Of a stretch of DNA of 12,571 nucleotides, positions 1 to 7,478 are shown in pieces; position 1 is the first letter of the stretch, and the number at the start of each line of letters is the position of its first letter. The position numbers and the translations under genes were made by a program. The notes beneath the pieces are model-generated. The model ran no database searches. It had not been told where the DNA came from and saw only the letters and a program-made list of their open reading frames with translations. This DNA comes from an uncultured Eisenbergiella sp. (lineage in GTDB: Bacteria; Bacillota; Clostridia; Lachnospirales; Lachnospiraceae): NCBI GenBank assembly GCA_948960675.1, contig CARDPF010000068.1, positions 1 to 12,571 of the forward strand, read 5' to 3'.

Positions 1-20
1 ACACGACGCTCTTCCGATCT
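1..20 (+). other. Illumina adapter remnant (artefact)
   Basis: These 20 bases are identical to the 3' end of the Illumina TruSeq read-1/universal adapter, the part ending in GCTCTTCCGATCT. They sit exactly at the window edge and genomic-looking sequence starts at base 21. This is untrimmed library adapter, not organism DNA. It marks a contig end, so nothing can be inferred about the true upstream neighbourhood of the first gene. Confidence 0.97.
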
Positions 21-47
21 AAAAAGACTGAGAAAGGGGATGGAGGA

Positions 48-920
48 ATGGCTGGATATAAAGGGAGCAGTATCAATCCCAAAAAATTTGAAAAAGGTCA
101 GATCAAGCTGATTTTGGCAGTATCGCCCCTGGCAGTGCTCATGCTGCTGCCGATCATCTTCATTTTCTGCCATGCGTTCAAGCCCATGGATGAGCTTTTC
201 GCGTTCCCGCCCCGGTTTTTTGTCACGAGGCCGACGCTGGATAACTTCCGGGGACTGATGAAGGCATCGCAGACGTCGGGGATCCCGATGAGCCGCTACG
301 TGTTCAACTCCCTGGTGGTGACGCTTTCGGACGTGGTTTTGTCCATCGTTTTGTCCACCTCGGCGGGCTTTGCCCTTTCCAAGCTGAAATTTAAGGGTAA
401 AGAAGCCCTGATGGAGGTCAATAACATGGCCCTGATGTTCGTGCCTGTGGCGGTGATGATTCCCCGTTACCTGGTGATCAACGCGCTGGGGATGACGAAC
501 AATTACCTGGCGCACATCCTGCCGCTTTTGGCCATGCCGGTGAGCCTGTTTTTGGTCAAGCAGTTCATCGACCAGATTCCGGATGCGCTTATCGACGCGG
601 CTTACATGGACGGCGCGACGGATTTGGTGGTATACCGAAAGATCATCCTGCCCATGGTAAAGCCTGCGATTGCGACTTCCGCGATTCTGGCGTTCCAGCA
701 GGTGTGGGCCAACGTGGAAAGTTCCAATCTGTACATGAACGAGGACGGCCTGCGCACCCTTGCCTTCTATATGAATACGCTGGCCAACGCGAACAACACC
801 GTGGCCGGGCAGGGAATTGCGGCGGCGGCGACGCTGATCATGTTTGTGCCGAATCTGGTGATGTTTATTTTCTGCCAGAAGAGCATCATGAACACGATGG
901 CGCATTCCGGCATCAAATAA
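48..920 (+). CDS. Carbohydrate ABC transporter permease, MalG type (CUT1)
   Basis: Inner-membrane permease subunit of a sugar ABC importer, 290 residues, the usual length for MalG-type subunits. Hydrophobic segments are visible at about residues 21-43, 85-110, 122-140, 152-172, 208-222 and 255-276. The cytoplasmic EAA loop that docks on the ATPase reads D183-A-A-Y-M-D-G189 followed by I200-L-P, the family signature with Asp for the first Glu. The C-terminal end is short, as in MalG homologues. The start is ATG 48, with purine-rich GGGGA at 36-40 and GGAGGA directly adjacent. The stop lies 13 nt before the next gene, so the two are cotranscribed. Its MalF partner and binding protein are not upstream in the window because the contig ends here. 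It could instead work with the 5316 permease, but that one already has a MalG-type neighbour at 6304. The family call is firm; the substrate is unknown. Confidence 0.93.
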   Translation: MAGYKGSSINPKKFEKGQIKLILAVSPLAVLMLLPIIFIFCHAFKPMDELFAFPPRFFVTRPTLDNFRGLMKASQTSGIPMSRYVFNSLVVTLSDVVLSIVLSTSAGFALSKLKFKGKEALMEVNNMALMFVPVAVMIPRYLVINALGMTNNYLAHILPLLAMPVSLFLVKQFIDQIPDALIDAAYMDGATDLVVYRKIILPMVKPAIATSAILAFQQVWANVESSNLYMNEDGLRTLAFYMNTLANANNTVAGQGIAAAATLIMFVPNLVMFIFCQKSIMNTMAHSGIK

Positions 921-933
921 GGGGGGAAAGAGC

Positions 934-2967
934 ATGAAAAAGTGGAAAACTTATTTGCTGGCTGTTCTTTCCGTGATTCTTCTGGTACAGCCTGCCATGC
1001 AGGCGCGGGCGGCGGTTCCCTACAAAACCTATACCATCGACGGGTACGGGTATGTGACGGAGACCCAGACTGCCTATACGCCGAAAACAACATTCAGCAA
1101 GATTGGGGAGCATTCCCTGGTGCGTCCTTATGATTTGAAGATCACCGAGGACGGGTATGTCTATATCGCGGACGCGGGAGCCGGTGTGGTTTATGTATCC
1201 ACCCTGGAGGGGGAGTATGTAAAAACCATCGGGGAGGGGGAACTGACGGAGCCCTACGGCGTATTCGTGACGGACAAAAAGGAAGTTTATGTGGCGGATC
1301 ATGCCGGCAGGGTGGTGGTGTTTGACAGTGCCGGAAATGTGTCGGCGGTCTATGAAAAACCCGACCATCCCCTTTACGGCAGCGGCGATTTCAAGCCCAT
1401 CAAAATCGTGGTCAACGCAGGCGGCGACATGTACATTGTCTGTGAGGGCAATTCCAACGGACTGGTGCAGCTGACGCCCACGGAAGGCGGTACCTTTTTG
1501 GGGTATTTTGGCACCAACTATGCCTCCGTCACCCTGCTCCGCATGGTGCAGGAAGCGGTTTTCACCGACGCGCAGCTGGCCAAGATGGTCTCCAACCTGC
1601 CCTCCACGCCGGTGAATGTGGCGATCGATAAGCAGGGGCTGATTTATACGGTGACGCCCGGAGAGGGACAGACCAGTTTAAAAAAATTGAATATTGCAGG
1701 CGCAAACCTGATTGAGCCGGACGCCTATGACGGCAAGGAAGCGGCCATCAGTGTGGGCAACCATGACAATGTGTATGTGGCGTCCTCCGACGGCTACATC
1801 TACGAGTACAATTCCGAGGGCGATCTGCTGTTCGTGTTTGGCGGGCGTGACGACGGACGGTTCCGCATCGGCCTGTCCAAGAAGGTGGAAGCCATCGACG
1901 TGGATATGCAGGACAATATTTACATTCTGGATTCCGACGCGGCGCAGGTGCAGGTATTTGCGGCGACGGAGTTCACCAACCTTTTGCACAGGGCGCTAAA
2001 CCTCTATGAGAACGGCCGTTACACCGAGAGCAAGGAGCCGTTGGAGGAAGTGCTGGAGATGAACAGCCTTTTCGACTACGCCAACGAGGCGATGAGCCGT
2101 TCGTATCTGCAGGAGGAAAATTATGAGCAGGCGCTAAAGTATGCCAGGGTTTCCAAAGCGTTTTCCGTCTATTCGGACGCGTTCTGGGAGGTGCGCAACA
2201 CGTGGCTGCGCAACAATCTGATCGGCGCGGCGGGGATCCTTGTGCTGATCGTGATTGCCATCCAGCTTTTGAAGTATGCCCACAGGAAGAAAGGGATTTT
2301 TGATCCGGTGATCCGGGCAACCGAAAAACCCAGAAACAGCGGTTACTGGCAGCGGCTCAAATATATGGCCTACTACATGAAGCATCCGGTGGACGGGGCT
2401 TACGGCCTGCGCTATGAGGGCAAGAGCTCCTGGCTGACGGCGGGGACGCTGCTGGTGCTGACCACGGTGATTTTCATCATCAACAAGTACTACTGCGGCT
2501 TCTTGCTGCGCAATGTGCGGGAAGGCCGGTATACAATTTTCAACGATGCGCTTTCCATCATCGGTGTGTTTGTGGTTTTGACGGCATGTAATTACCTGAT
2601 GTGTACCATCAATGACGGCGAAGGCAGCTTCAAACGCCTGTTTTGCGGATTCGCCTTTGCGTTGACGCCTTACATTTTGTTTGAGCCGCTCTGCATCCTG
2701 ATCAGCAATGTGATCACCTACAACGAAGTGTTCCTGATTCAGTTCGGTCAGATTTTCATCGGGGCATGGACGGTCATCCTGATCTTTATGACCATCAAGG
2801 AAGTGAACAACTACACGGTAAAGGAAACCTTCAAGATCATTTTCCTGACAGCCTTCACGGTTTTGATTCTGGCGCTTTTGGCTTTCATTATCTACGTGCT
2901 GTTCAGGCAGATTGTGGAATTTATCGCGGCAGTGGCAGGAGAGGTGGTGTATCGAATTGGCAAATAA
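934..2967 (+). CDS. Secreted beta-propeller/TPR protein with YIP1-like membrane domain
   Basis: A 677-residue multidomain membrane protein. A Sec signal peptide covers residues 1-26 (charged MKKWK, hydrophobic core, ARA/A cleavage site). Residues about 55-345 hold repeated NHL-like blade motifs of the type RPYDLKITEDGYVYIAD, EPYGVFVTDKKEVYVAD and AIDVDMQDNIYILDSD, indicating a beta-propeller. Residues 346-410 are helical and TPR-like (ALNLYENGRYTESKEPLEEV, then YLQEENYEQALKYARVSKAF). A membrane segment lies at 428-448, followed by a basic linker. Five more hydrophobic segments at about 500-656 resemble the YIP1 family. The propeller and TPR part should face outward. A ribosome site (GGGGGGAAAG) precedes ATG 934. 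The gene sits between a sugar permease and the DUF5696-like gene and overlaps the latter by 11 nt. From memory, YIP1 and DUF5696 proteins co-occur in sugar-importer operons of related Firmicutes. The propeller may bind glycan or protein partners; the function is unknown. Confidence 0.85.
   Translation: MKKWKTYLLAVLSVILLVQPAMQARAAVPYKTYTIDGYGYVTETQTAYTPKTTFSKIGEHSLVRPYDLKITEDGYVYIADAGAGVVYVSTLEGEYVKTIGEGELTEPYGVFVTDKKEVYVADHAGRVVVFDSAGNVSAVYEKPDHPLYGSGDFKPIKIVVNAGGDMYIVCEGNSNGLVQLTPTEGGTFLGYFGTNYASVTLLRMVQEAVFTDAQLAKMVSNLPSTPVNVAIDKQGLIYTVTPGEGQTSLKKLNIAGANLIEPDAYDGKEAAISVGNHDNVYVASSDGYIYEYNSEGDLLFVFGGRDDGRFRIGLSKKVEAIDVDMQDNIYILDSDAAQVQVFAATEFTNLLHRALNLYENGRYTESKEPLEEVLEMNSLFDYANEAMSRSYLQEENYEQALKYARVSKAFSVYSDAFWEVRNTWLRNNLIGAAGILVLIVIAIQLLKYAHRKKGIFDPVIRATEKPRNSGYWQRLKYMAYYMKHPVDGAYGLRYEGKSSWLTAGTLLVLTTVIFIINKYYCGFLLRNVREGRYTIFNDALSIIGVFVVLTACNYLMCTINDGEGSFKRLFCGFAFALTPYILFEPLCILISNVITYNEVFLIQFGQIFIGAWTVILIFMTIKEVNNYTVKETFKIIFLTAFTVLILALLAFIIYVLFRQIVEFIAAVAGEVVYRIGK
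2937..2947 (+). promoter_or_regulatory. Ribosome binding site deciding a TTG start
   Basis: The purine stretch AGGAGAGGTGG lies inside the end of the 934-2967 gene, 9 nt before the TTG at 2957. That TTG opens directly into a good signal peptide (Ala-Asn-Lys-Thr-Leu-Arg then a hydrophobic core). The upstream in-frame ATG at 2912 has no such spacing and would add 15 polar residues (with Trp and Cys) ahead of the signal peptide. TTG 2957 is therefore preferred. Confidence 0.7.
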
Positions 2968-5305
2968 AACGTTACGGGCTTTTTTAACAAAATCAATGGC
3001 CGCCTGCCTGTCGGCCGCCCTGCTGCTTGGCCCGGCGCAGGCCTTTGCGGCGGAGGCGCCTGCAGAGACACAAGCCGGACAGGAAGGGGAAGCGTCCGGG
3101 GAAAGCGGCGGAGCGGCGGATACGAACGGTGAAGTGGCTGCGCCTGCTGTAGGCGGGGAAGTGGCAAACGTCACGGTTTCTGTGGCGGACAAGGAAAAAG
3201 CGCTGGAGGAAGCCATCGTAAAGGAAAATGCAAAGAGTATCAAAGGCCATGACCTGGTGGCGGAAAATGATGCGTTGGCCCTTTACCTGTATGAGCCCAC
3301 CCTGTCTTTGATCATCCGGGACAAAAAGACCGGCGCGATCATGGAGTCCACCGTGCAGGAAAGCGACGGGACACTCAATACGACCTGGGAGAATTTTATC
3401 CAGTCCGGTATCTGTTTTGATATTTTGAACGATGTGAACGAGGAACGGACGGATCTGCTTTCCGCGCAGGCGGACATTGCGGTGACGAAGAACGGCGATG
3501 GCTTTATGGCGGAGGTGAACCTGACCAAATACCAGATTTCCTTCACCCTTTTGGTTACCCTTGAGGAGGACGGCATCGTGGTGGAAATCCCCAACGATTC
3601 CATCGTGGAGGAACAGGAGAAGGTTACGATCGGCAATATTTTCGTCTATCCTTTTCTGGGGTATACCTATTCCAGCGAGCGGGAGGGCTACATGCTCATG
3701 CCCGACGGCAACGGCGCGCTGATTTACTTGGAGGACAACGACGGGCGCTTTACTTCCCCGCTGACCCTAAAGGTCTGGGGCGACAACGCCGGTGTGGATG
3801 AAAGCTATGTGCTGTCCCTATTCTGGGAGGAATACCAGACGGTGAACGATGCGGAGCCGGTACTGGCCCCGGTGTTTGGCATGGTGCATACGGATTCGGC
3901 CTTTGCCATGCTTGGCATTATCGAGGAGGGGGCGGAGGATGCAAGAATTGCCGCTTACCCCAACGGCGCAATCACCAATTATAACTGGGTGGCGCCCCGG
4001 TTTACCCTGCGGCGCATTTACAAGCAGCTGATGAGCAAAGAGGGAACCTCCGCGGTACAGCTGCAGGAGCAGAAGCGGGCGCAGTGCGACATCCGCATGC
4101 GTTACGTGTTTACCGGCGGGGAAGAAGCGGATTATGCGGGACTGGCTGTCAAATACCGGGAATACCTGCTGGGACAGCTAAAAGCGAAGCAGGAGCCGTT
4201 TCGGATCCGGCTGGACTTTCTGGGAACGGACCGGGAAAACGGCATGATTTTCAAAAAACCGGTGGTGATGACCACGGTGGATCATGTCCGGGATATTTAC
4301 GCTGATTTAAAGGCGGAGGGCGTGACCGACATTTTCTCCGTCTATAAAGGCTGGCAGGACGGCGGCATCTGGAGCATGCCCATTTCCAAATACAAGGCGG
4401 ATTCCAAAATCGGCGGTACGGGCGACTTGACGAAGCTGCTCAAAGAAGCCGAGGCGGAGGGGATTGAACTGTATCTGTATCAGGATGCGCTGCGGGCCAA
4501 CCCGGATACGGTCAACACCACCTTCAACGTGATCAAGAAACTGGACGAGAGCGTGTATAAGGAAAACACCTACAAGGAGATTTACGAGAATTTTCACTTC
4601 CAGACCTCTGCGCAGGCGGTGAAAAAACTCAAGGAAAGCCTGTCCTCTTACCAAAAGAAAGGGGTGAACCGTCTGGCCCTCACGGGTGTGACAAACCACC
4701 TTTACAGCTACAATTATAATGGGAAGCAGTATAACCGCAGCGAAAACCTGCAGGCCTTTACCCAGGCGCTTGAAGAAGCGTCCGCCGATTTTTCCCTGGC
4801 GATGGAAGAGCCGCTTTCCTGCTATTGGGACATGACAGACAGTATCGTGGGCATGCCGGTGGGTACCTCCAGCTATATTTTCACGGATGAGGAAGTGCCG
4901 TTTTTGTCCATCGCCCTAAAGGGCGTGCTGCCCATGTATGCGGATTATACCAATTTTGAGGCCAACAAGAGAGAGTACTTTTTACGGCTGGTGGAGACGG
5001 GGATCTGCCCTTCCTTCTACCTGACCTGGGAGGATCCGGTGGATTTGCTCTATACCAATTCCTCCGACCTGTATACGTCCCGCTACAGCGTATACAAAAA
5101 CGAAATTATAGACTATTACAATCAGTTAAAGGCCGTCAGTGAGCAGACGGCGGGCGCGGTGATTGCAGACCGGGAAAAAACCGCAGACAATGTGGCGGTT
5201 GTGACCTACGACAACGGGGTGAAGGTCTATGTGAACTATAATGAAAAATCCGTAACATGTGACGGCATAGCCCTGGAGGGCTTGTCCTATAAGGTGGTAA
5301 GGTAG
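2957..5305 (+). CDS. Large secreted DUF5696-like protein, putative TIM-barrel carbohydrate-active protein
   Basis: A 782-residue exported protein when read from TTG 2957. The signal peptide spans residues 1-31 (K4, R7, K12; AALLLGPAQAFA then Ala). A Glu/Ala/Gly-rich linker follows at about 33-70. There is no lipobox, sortase motif or C-terminal membrane segment, so it is either released or held by partners. Residues about 100-400 look like a beta-rich N-terminal domain. Residues about 430-725 carry alternating strand/helix segments (VTDIFSVYKGWQDGG, GIELYLYQDALRANPD, GVNRLALTGVTNHLY, GVLPMYADYTNF, TGICPSFYLTWEDP) that suggest a glycosidase-like TIM barrel. A small C-terminal beta domain follows at 740-782. 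The overall pattern recalls DUF5696, a family without an established activity. Acidic candidates include D510, E617/E618 and D626, but no catalytic pair can be assigned from sequence alone. The start overlaps the preceding gene by 11 nt, implying translational coupling, and the stop is 10 nt before the MalF-type permease. Confidence 0.75.
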   Translation: MANKTLRAFLTKSMAACLSAALLLGPAQAFAAEAPAETQAGQEGEASGESGGAADTNGEVAAPAVGGEVANVTVSVADKEKALEEAIVKENAKSIKGHDLVAENDALALYLYEPTLSLIIRDKKTGAIMESTVQESDGTLNTTWENFIQSGICFDILNDVNEERTDLLSAQADIAVTKNGDGFMAEVNLTKYQISFTLLVTLEEDGIVVEIPNDSIVEEQEKVTIGNIFVYPFLGYTYSSEREGYMLMPDGNGALIYLEDNDGRFTSPLTLKVWGDNAGVDESYVLSLFWEEYQTVNDAEPVLAPVFGMVHTDSAFAMLGIIEEGAEDARIAAYPNGAITNYNWVAPRFTLRRIYKQLMSKEGTSAVQLQEQKRAQCDIRMRYVFTGGEEADYAGLAVKYREYLLGQLKAKQEPFRIRLDFLGTDRENGMIFKKPVVMTTVDHVRDIYADLKAEGVTDIFSVYKGWQDGGIWSMPISKYKADSKIGGTGDLTKLLKEAEAEGIELYLYQDALRANPDTVNTTFNVIKKLDESVYKENTYKEIYENFHFQTSAQAVKKLKESLSSYQKKGVNRLALTGVTNHLYSYNYNGKQYNRSENLQAFTQALEEASADFSLAMEEPLSCYWDMTDSIVGMPVGTSSYIFTDEEVPFLSIALKGVLPMYADYTNFEANKREYFLRLVETGICPSFYLTWEDPVDLLYTNSSDLYTSRYSVYKNEIIDYYNQLKAVSEQTAGAVIADREKTADNVAVVTYDNGVKVYVNYNEKSVTCDGIALEGLSYKVVR

Positions 5306-5315
5306 GTGAGGACGG

Positions 5316-6356
5316 ATGAAAGAAATGAAAAATAAGGAAAAGCAACAGACGGCGGCCCCGAAAAAACGCCTGTCGTTAAAGCAGCGGGAAGGCATGATGG
5401 GATACCTGTTCGTGCTGCCCTGGATCATCGGCGTGCTCATCTTCGTTCTGCGGCCCCTGGCACAGTCCTTCAACTTTGCGCTAAGCCGCGTGAAAATGAC
5501 GCCCAAGGGCAGGGAGATCACCTTTATCGGCATCCAGAATTTTACGCAGATTCTGCAGGAGGATGAGACCTTTCCCACGGAGCTTGCGGCCTATCTGGTC
5601 AAAACCGTCATGGCAGTTCCGATCATTGTGGTGTTTGCCCTGATTATCGCCCTGCTTTTGAACGCGAAGATCAAGGGAAAGGGAGTGTTTCGGCTGATCT
5701 TTTTCCTCCCGGTGATCATCGCCAGCGGCCCGGTAATGGCGCAGCTGGTATCGCAGGGGGCGGGCTCCATTCCCGCGATGAATACCTCCATGATCCAGTC
5801 CATGATCGGGTTTCTGCCGGGGTTTATCGTGGACGCGATTATGGGGCTGTTTGAAAACATTGTCATGTACCTGTGGTATTCCGGGGTGCAGATCCTGATC
5901 TTTTTGGCGGCCGTCCAAAAGATCGATACCTCCCTGTATGAGGCGGCCAAAATGGACGGCGGCTCCACCTGGGAGTGCTTTTGGAAGATTACGCTGCCCA
6001 CCATCAAGCCGATGACGCTGTTGAATGTGGTGTACACCATCGTGTACCTGTCCAACAATGAGCAAAATACCATCATTGAGACGATCAAAAACGCGATGTT
6101 TGGTACCACGGGCAGTAAGGGCTACGGATACGCTTCCGCCATGGCATGGCTGTACGCCCTGATCGTGACCCTGCTGGTGATTGTCTTTGCGGCGGCGCTG
6201 GCCTTAAAGAAAGATGTTTATGCCAAGAAGGCGAAGAAGTACCGGAAGGAACTCAAAAAACAGGAACGGTTAATCAAAAAGATCGAGAAGAGGGGGGAGC
6301 AATATGAAAAGCAGAAAGCAAAACGAACTGCAAAAGCCGCAAGGGCAGCCCGCTAA
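5316..6356 (+). CDS. Sugar ABC transporter permease, MalF/UgpA type, with Lys-rich C-terminal tail
   Basis: Inner-membrane subunit of a CUT1 importer, 346 residues. After a basic N-terminus, hydrophobic segments appear at about 29-50, 95-116, 124-144, 165-200, 232-246 and 275-298. The EAA loop is intact: E209-A-A-K-M-D-G215 with ITLP at 225-228. The N-terminal motif GYLFVLPWIIGVLIFVLRPL is typical of MalF-type subunits. The end is unusual: residues about 299-346 form a very Lys/Arg-rich, coiled-coil-like extension (KKYRKELKKQERLIKKIEKR) well beyond the last membrane segment and on the cytoplasmic side. Its coding sequence overlaps the next permease by 53 nt. The start at ATG 5316 has AGGTGAGGA at 5304-5312; an in-frame ATG at 5325 is possible but less well spaced. 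It should pair with the 6304 permease and the lipoprotein at 7579, with an ATPase of the MsmX/UgpC kind supplied from another locus. Confidence 0.93.
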   Translation: MKEMKNKEKQQTAAPKKRLSLKQREGMMGYLFVLPWIIGVLIFVLRPLAQSFNFALSRVKMTPKGREITFIGIQNFTQILQEDETFPTELAAYLVKTVMAVPIIVVFALIIALLLNAKIKGKGVFRLIFFLPVIIASGPVMAQLVSQGAGSIPAMNTSMIQSMIGFLPGFIVDAIMGLFENIVMYLWYSGVQILIFLAAVQKIDTSLYEAAKMDGGSTWECFWKITLPTIKPMTLLNVVYTIVYLSNNEQNTIIETIKNAMFGTTGSKGYGYASAMAWLYALIVTLLVIVFAAALALKKDVYAKKAKKYRKELKKQERLIKKIEKRGEQYEKQKAKRTAKAARAAR

Positions 6357-7323
6357 GGCGAAAGCGGCCGTGTCCCCGAAAAGAAAGATCGACCGGTATG
6401 CGGTCCGGAAATGGTTTTTCGGATCCAAGGATACCCAGGGGGTCGGCAAACTGATCGCCATTTACGGTCTTTTGATCTGTATCGGTTTCGTGTATCTGTA
6501 TCCGCTTTTATACATGATTTCCAAGAGCCTGATGCAGCGCGCGGATTTGCTGGACAGTTCCGTAAACTGGATTCCCAGCGTCCTGTATGTCAAAAACTAT
6601 GTGGATGCCTTCACCAGCATGGATTATGTGAAAACGCTGTGGCAGTCCATTGTGATTGTGGGCCTTCCCACGCTTTTGAACATGGTGATGTGCGCCATCA
6701 TCGGATACGGCTTTGCGCGGTATGATTTTCCGCTAAAAACCGTGATGCTGGGGATTCTGATATTTTCCTTTATCATCCCGCCCCAGATTACGATGATGCC
6801 CAATTACCTTTTGTACAACGATTTAAAAATTTTGGATTCCATCAAGGCGTTTCTGCTTCCGGCGCTGCTGGGGCAGGGGATCAAGGCGCAGCTGTATATC
6901 CTGATCTTCTTCCAGTTTTTCCGCCAGATTCCGCAGGCGCTCATCGAAGCGGCCAAGATCGACGGCTGCGGCCATTTTAAGACGTTTCTGCGGATTGCGG
7001 TTCCCTCTGCGGCCCCGGCGATCCTCGTGGTATTTTTGTTCTCGCTGGTGTGGTACTGGAACGAGTCCTATCTGACGCAGCTGTATGTGTGCGGGGTGCT
7101 TGGCGACAGCTACTGGAATACCCTGATGGTGGCCTTAAAGGGCTTTAACGACAGCTATTCCCAGGCCGGCGGCTCCGTGACCGGCGAGGCCATGGGCAGC
7201 TTGAACGAGGGCATCAAGATGGCGGCCACCATGCTGTCCATCCTGCCCGTCCTGCTTCTCTACTTCGTCCTGCAAAAGCAGTTCGTGGAAAGCGTGGACC
7301 GCACCGGTATTACGGGAGAATAA
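6304..7323 (+). CDS. Carbohydrate ABC transporter permease, MalG/AraQ type
   Basis: Second MalG-type subunit in the window, 339 residues, longer than usual because of a basic, Gln/Lys/Ala-rich N-terminal region of about 48 residues before the first membrane segment (about 49-72). Other membrane segments lie near 112-137, 146-165, 180-204, 234-254 and 308-324. The EAA loop is E215-A-A-K-I-D-G221, followed by IAVP at 231-234. The motif GYGFARYDFPLK is typical of the family. The ribosome site GGGGGAGC at 6292-6299 precedes ATG 6304 and lies within the tail-coding part of the MalF-type gene, so the two frames overlap by 53 nt and translation is probably coupled. It is expected to form the heterodimeric channel with the 5316 product. 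Only 1 nt separates its stop from the hairpin array at 7325, which lies between it and the binding-protein gene. Confidence 0.93.
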   Translation: MKSRKQNELQKPQGQPAKAKAAVSPKRKIDRYAVRKWFFGSKDTQGVGKLIAIYGLLICIGFVYLYPLLYMISKSLMQRADLLDSSVNWIPSVLYVKNYVDAFTSMDYVKTLWQSIVIVGLPTLLNMVMCAIIGYGFARYDFPLKTVMLGILIFSFIIPPQITMMPNYLLYNDLKILDSIKAFLLPALLGQGIKAQLYILIFFQFFRQIPQALIEAAKIDGCGHFKTFLRIAVPSAAPAILVVFLFSLVWYWNESYLTQLYVCGVLGDSYWNTLMVALKGFNDSYSQAGGSVTGEAMGSLNEGIKMAATMLSILPVLLLYFVLQKQFVESVDRTGITGE

Positions 7324-7324
7324 A

Positions 7325-7357
7325 GGATACTTACCTGCCTATGGCAGGTAAGTATCC
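7325..7357 (+). repeat. Perfect 15-bp inverted repeat (intergenic hairpin)
   Basis: GGATACTTACCTGCC at 7325-7339 is the exact reverse complement of 7343-7357, leaving a 3-nt loop (TAT). It begins one base after the permease stop codon. No T-tract follows, so it is not a standard intrinsic terminator. A role in mRNA processing or stabilisation between permease and binding-protein messages is plausible but inferred. Confidence 0.9.
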
Positions 7358-7358
7358 G

Positions 7359-7478
7359 CTACTTCCCGATTGGGAACCAATTGGGAAGGCTCCACCCGCT
7401 ACTTCCCGATTGGGGACCAATCGGGAAGGTTCCACCCACTACTTCCCGATTGGGAACCAATTGGGAAGGTTCCACCAA
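7359..7478 (+). repeat. Three 40-bp tandem repeats, each a 12-bp hairpin
   Basis: Three contiguous 40-nt units begin at 7359, 7399 and 7439 with CTACTTCCCGATTGGG. Within each, CTTCCCGATTGG pairs with CCAAT(T/C)GGGAAG across a 3-nt loop: stems 7362-7373/7377-7388, 7402-7413/7417-7428 and 7442-7453/7457-7468. The middle unit is a perfect stem because C7422 pairs with G7408. The outer two have T at that position, which still pairs as G-U in RNA. The loop is GAA in units 1 and 3 and GGA in unit 2. Units differ from each other at only a few positions, mostly at the 3' edge. The last unit is degenerate in its final two bases. The position before the solute-binding-protein gene suggests an effect on relative expression. 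Confidence 0.93.

Noticed and set aside
2134..3243. Minus-strand open frame of 369 codons
   Set aside because: It lies opposite two well-supported genes, has low-complexity composition without domain motifs, and is explained by third-position GC bias of the sense genes.
5481..6109. Minus-strand open frames opposite the MalF-type permease
   Set aside because: They are His/Gln/Arg-rich shadows of a clear membrane protein gene with no ribosome sites or motifs.
7325..7357. Hairpin as an intrinsic terminator
   Set aside because: The stem is strong but is followed by GCTACTTCCC, not a T-tract, and the downstream gene has no visible promoter of its own.
7359..7478. Tandem 40-bp units as a CRISPR array
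   Set aside because: The units are contiguous with no unique spacers, each is itself a hairpin, and no cas gene is nearby.
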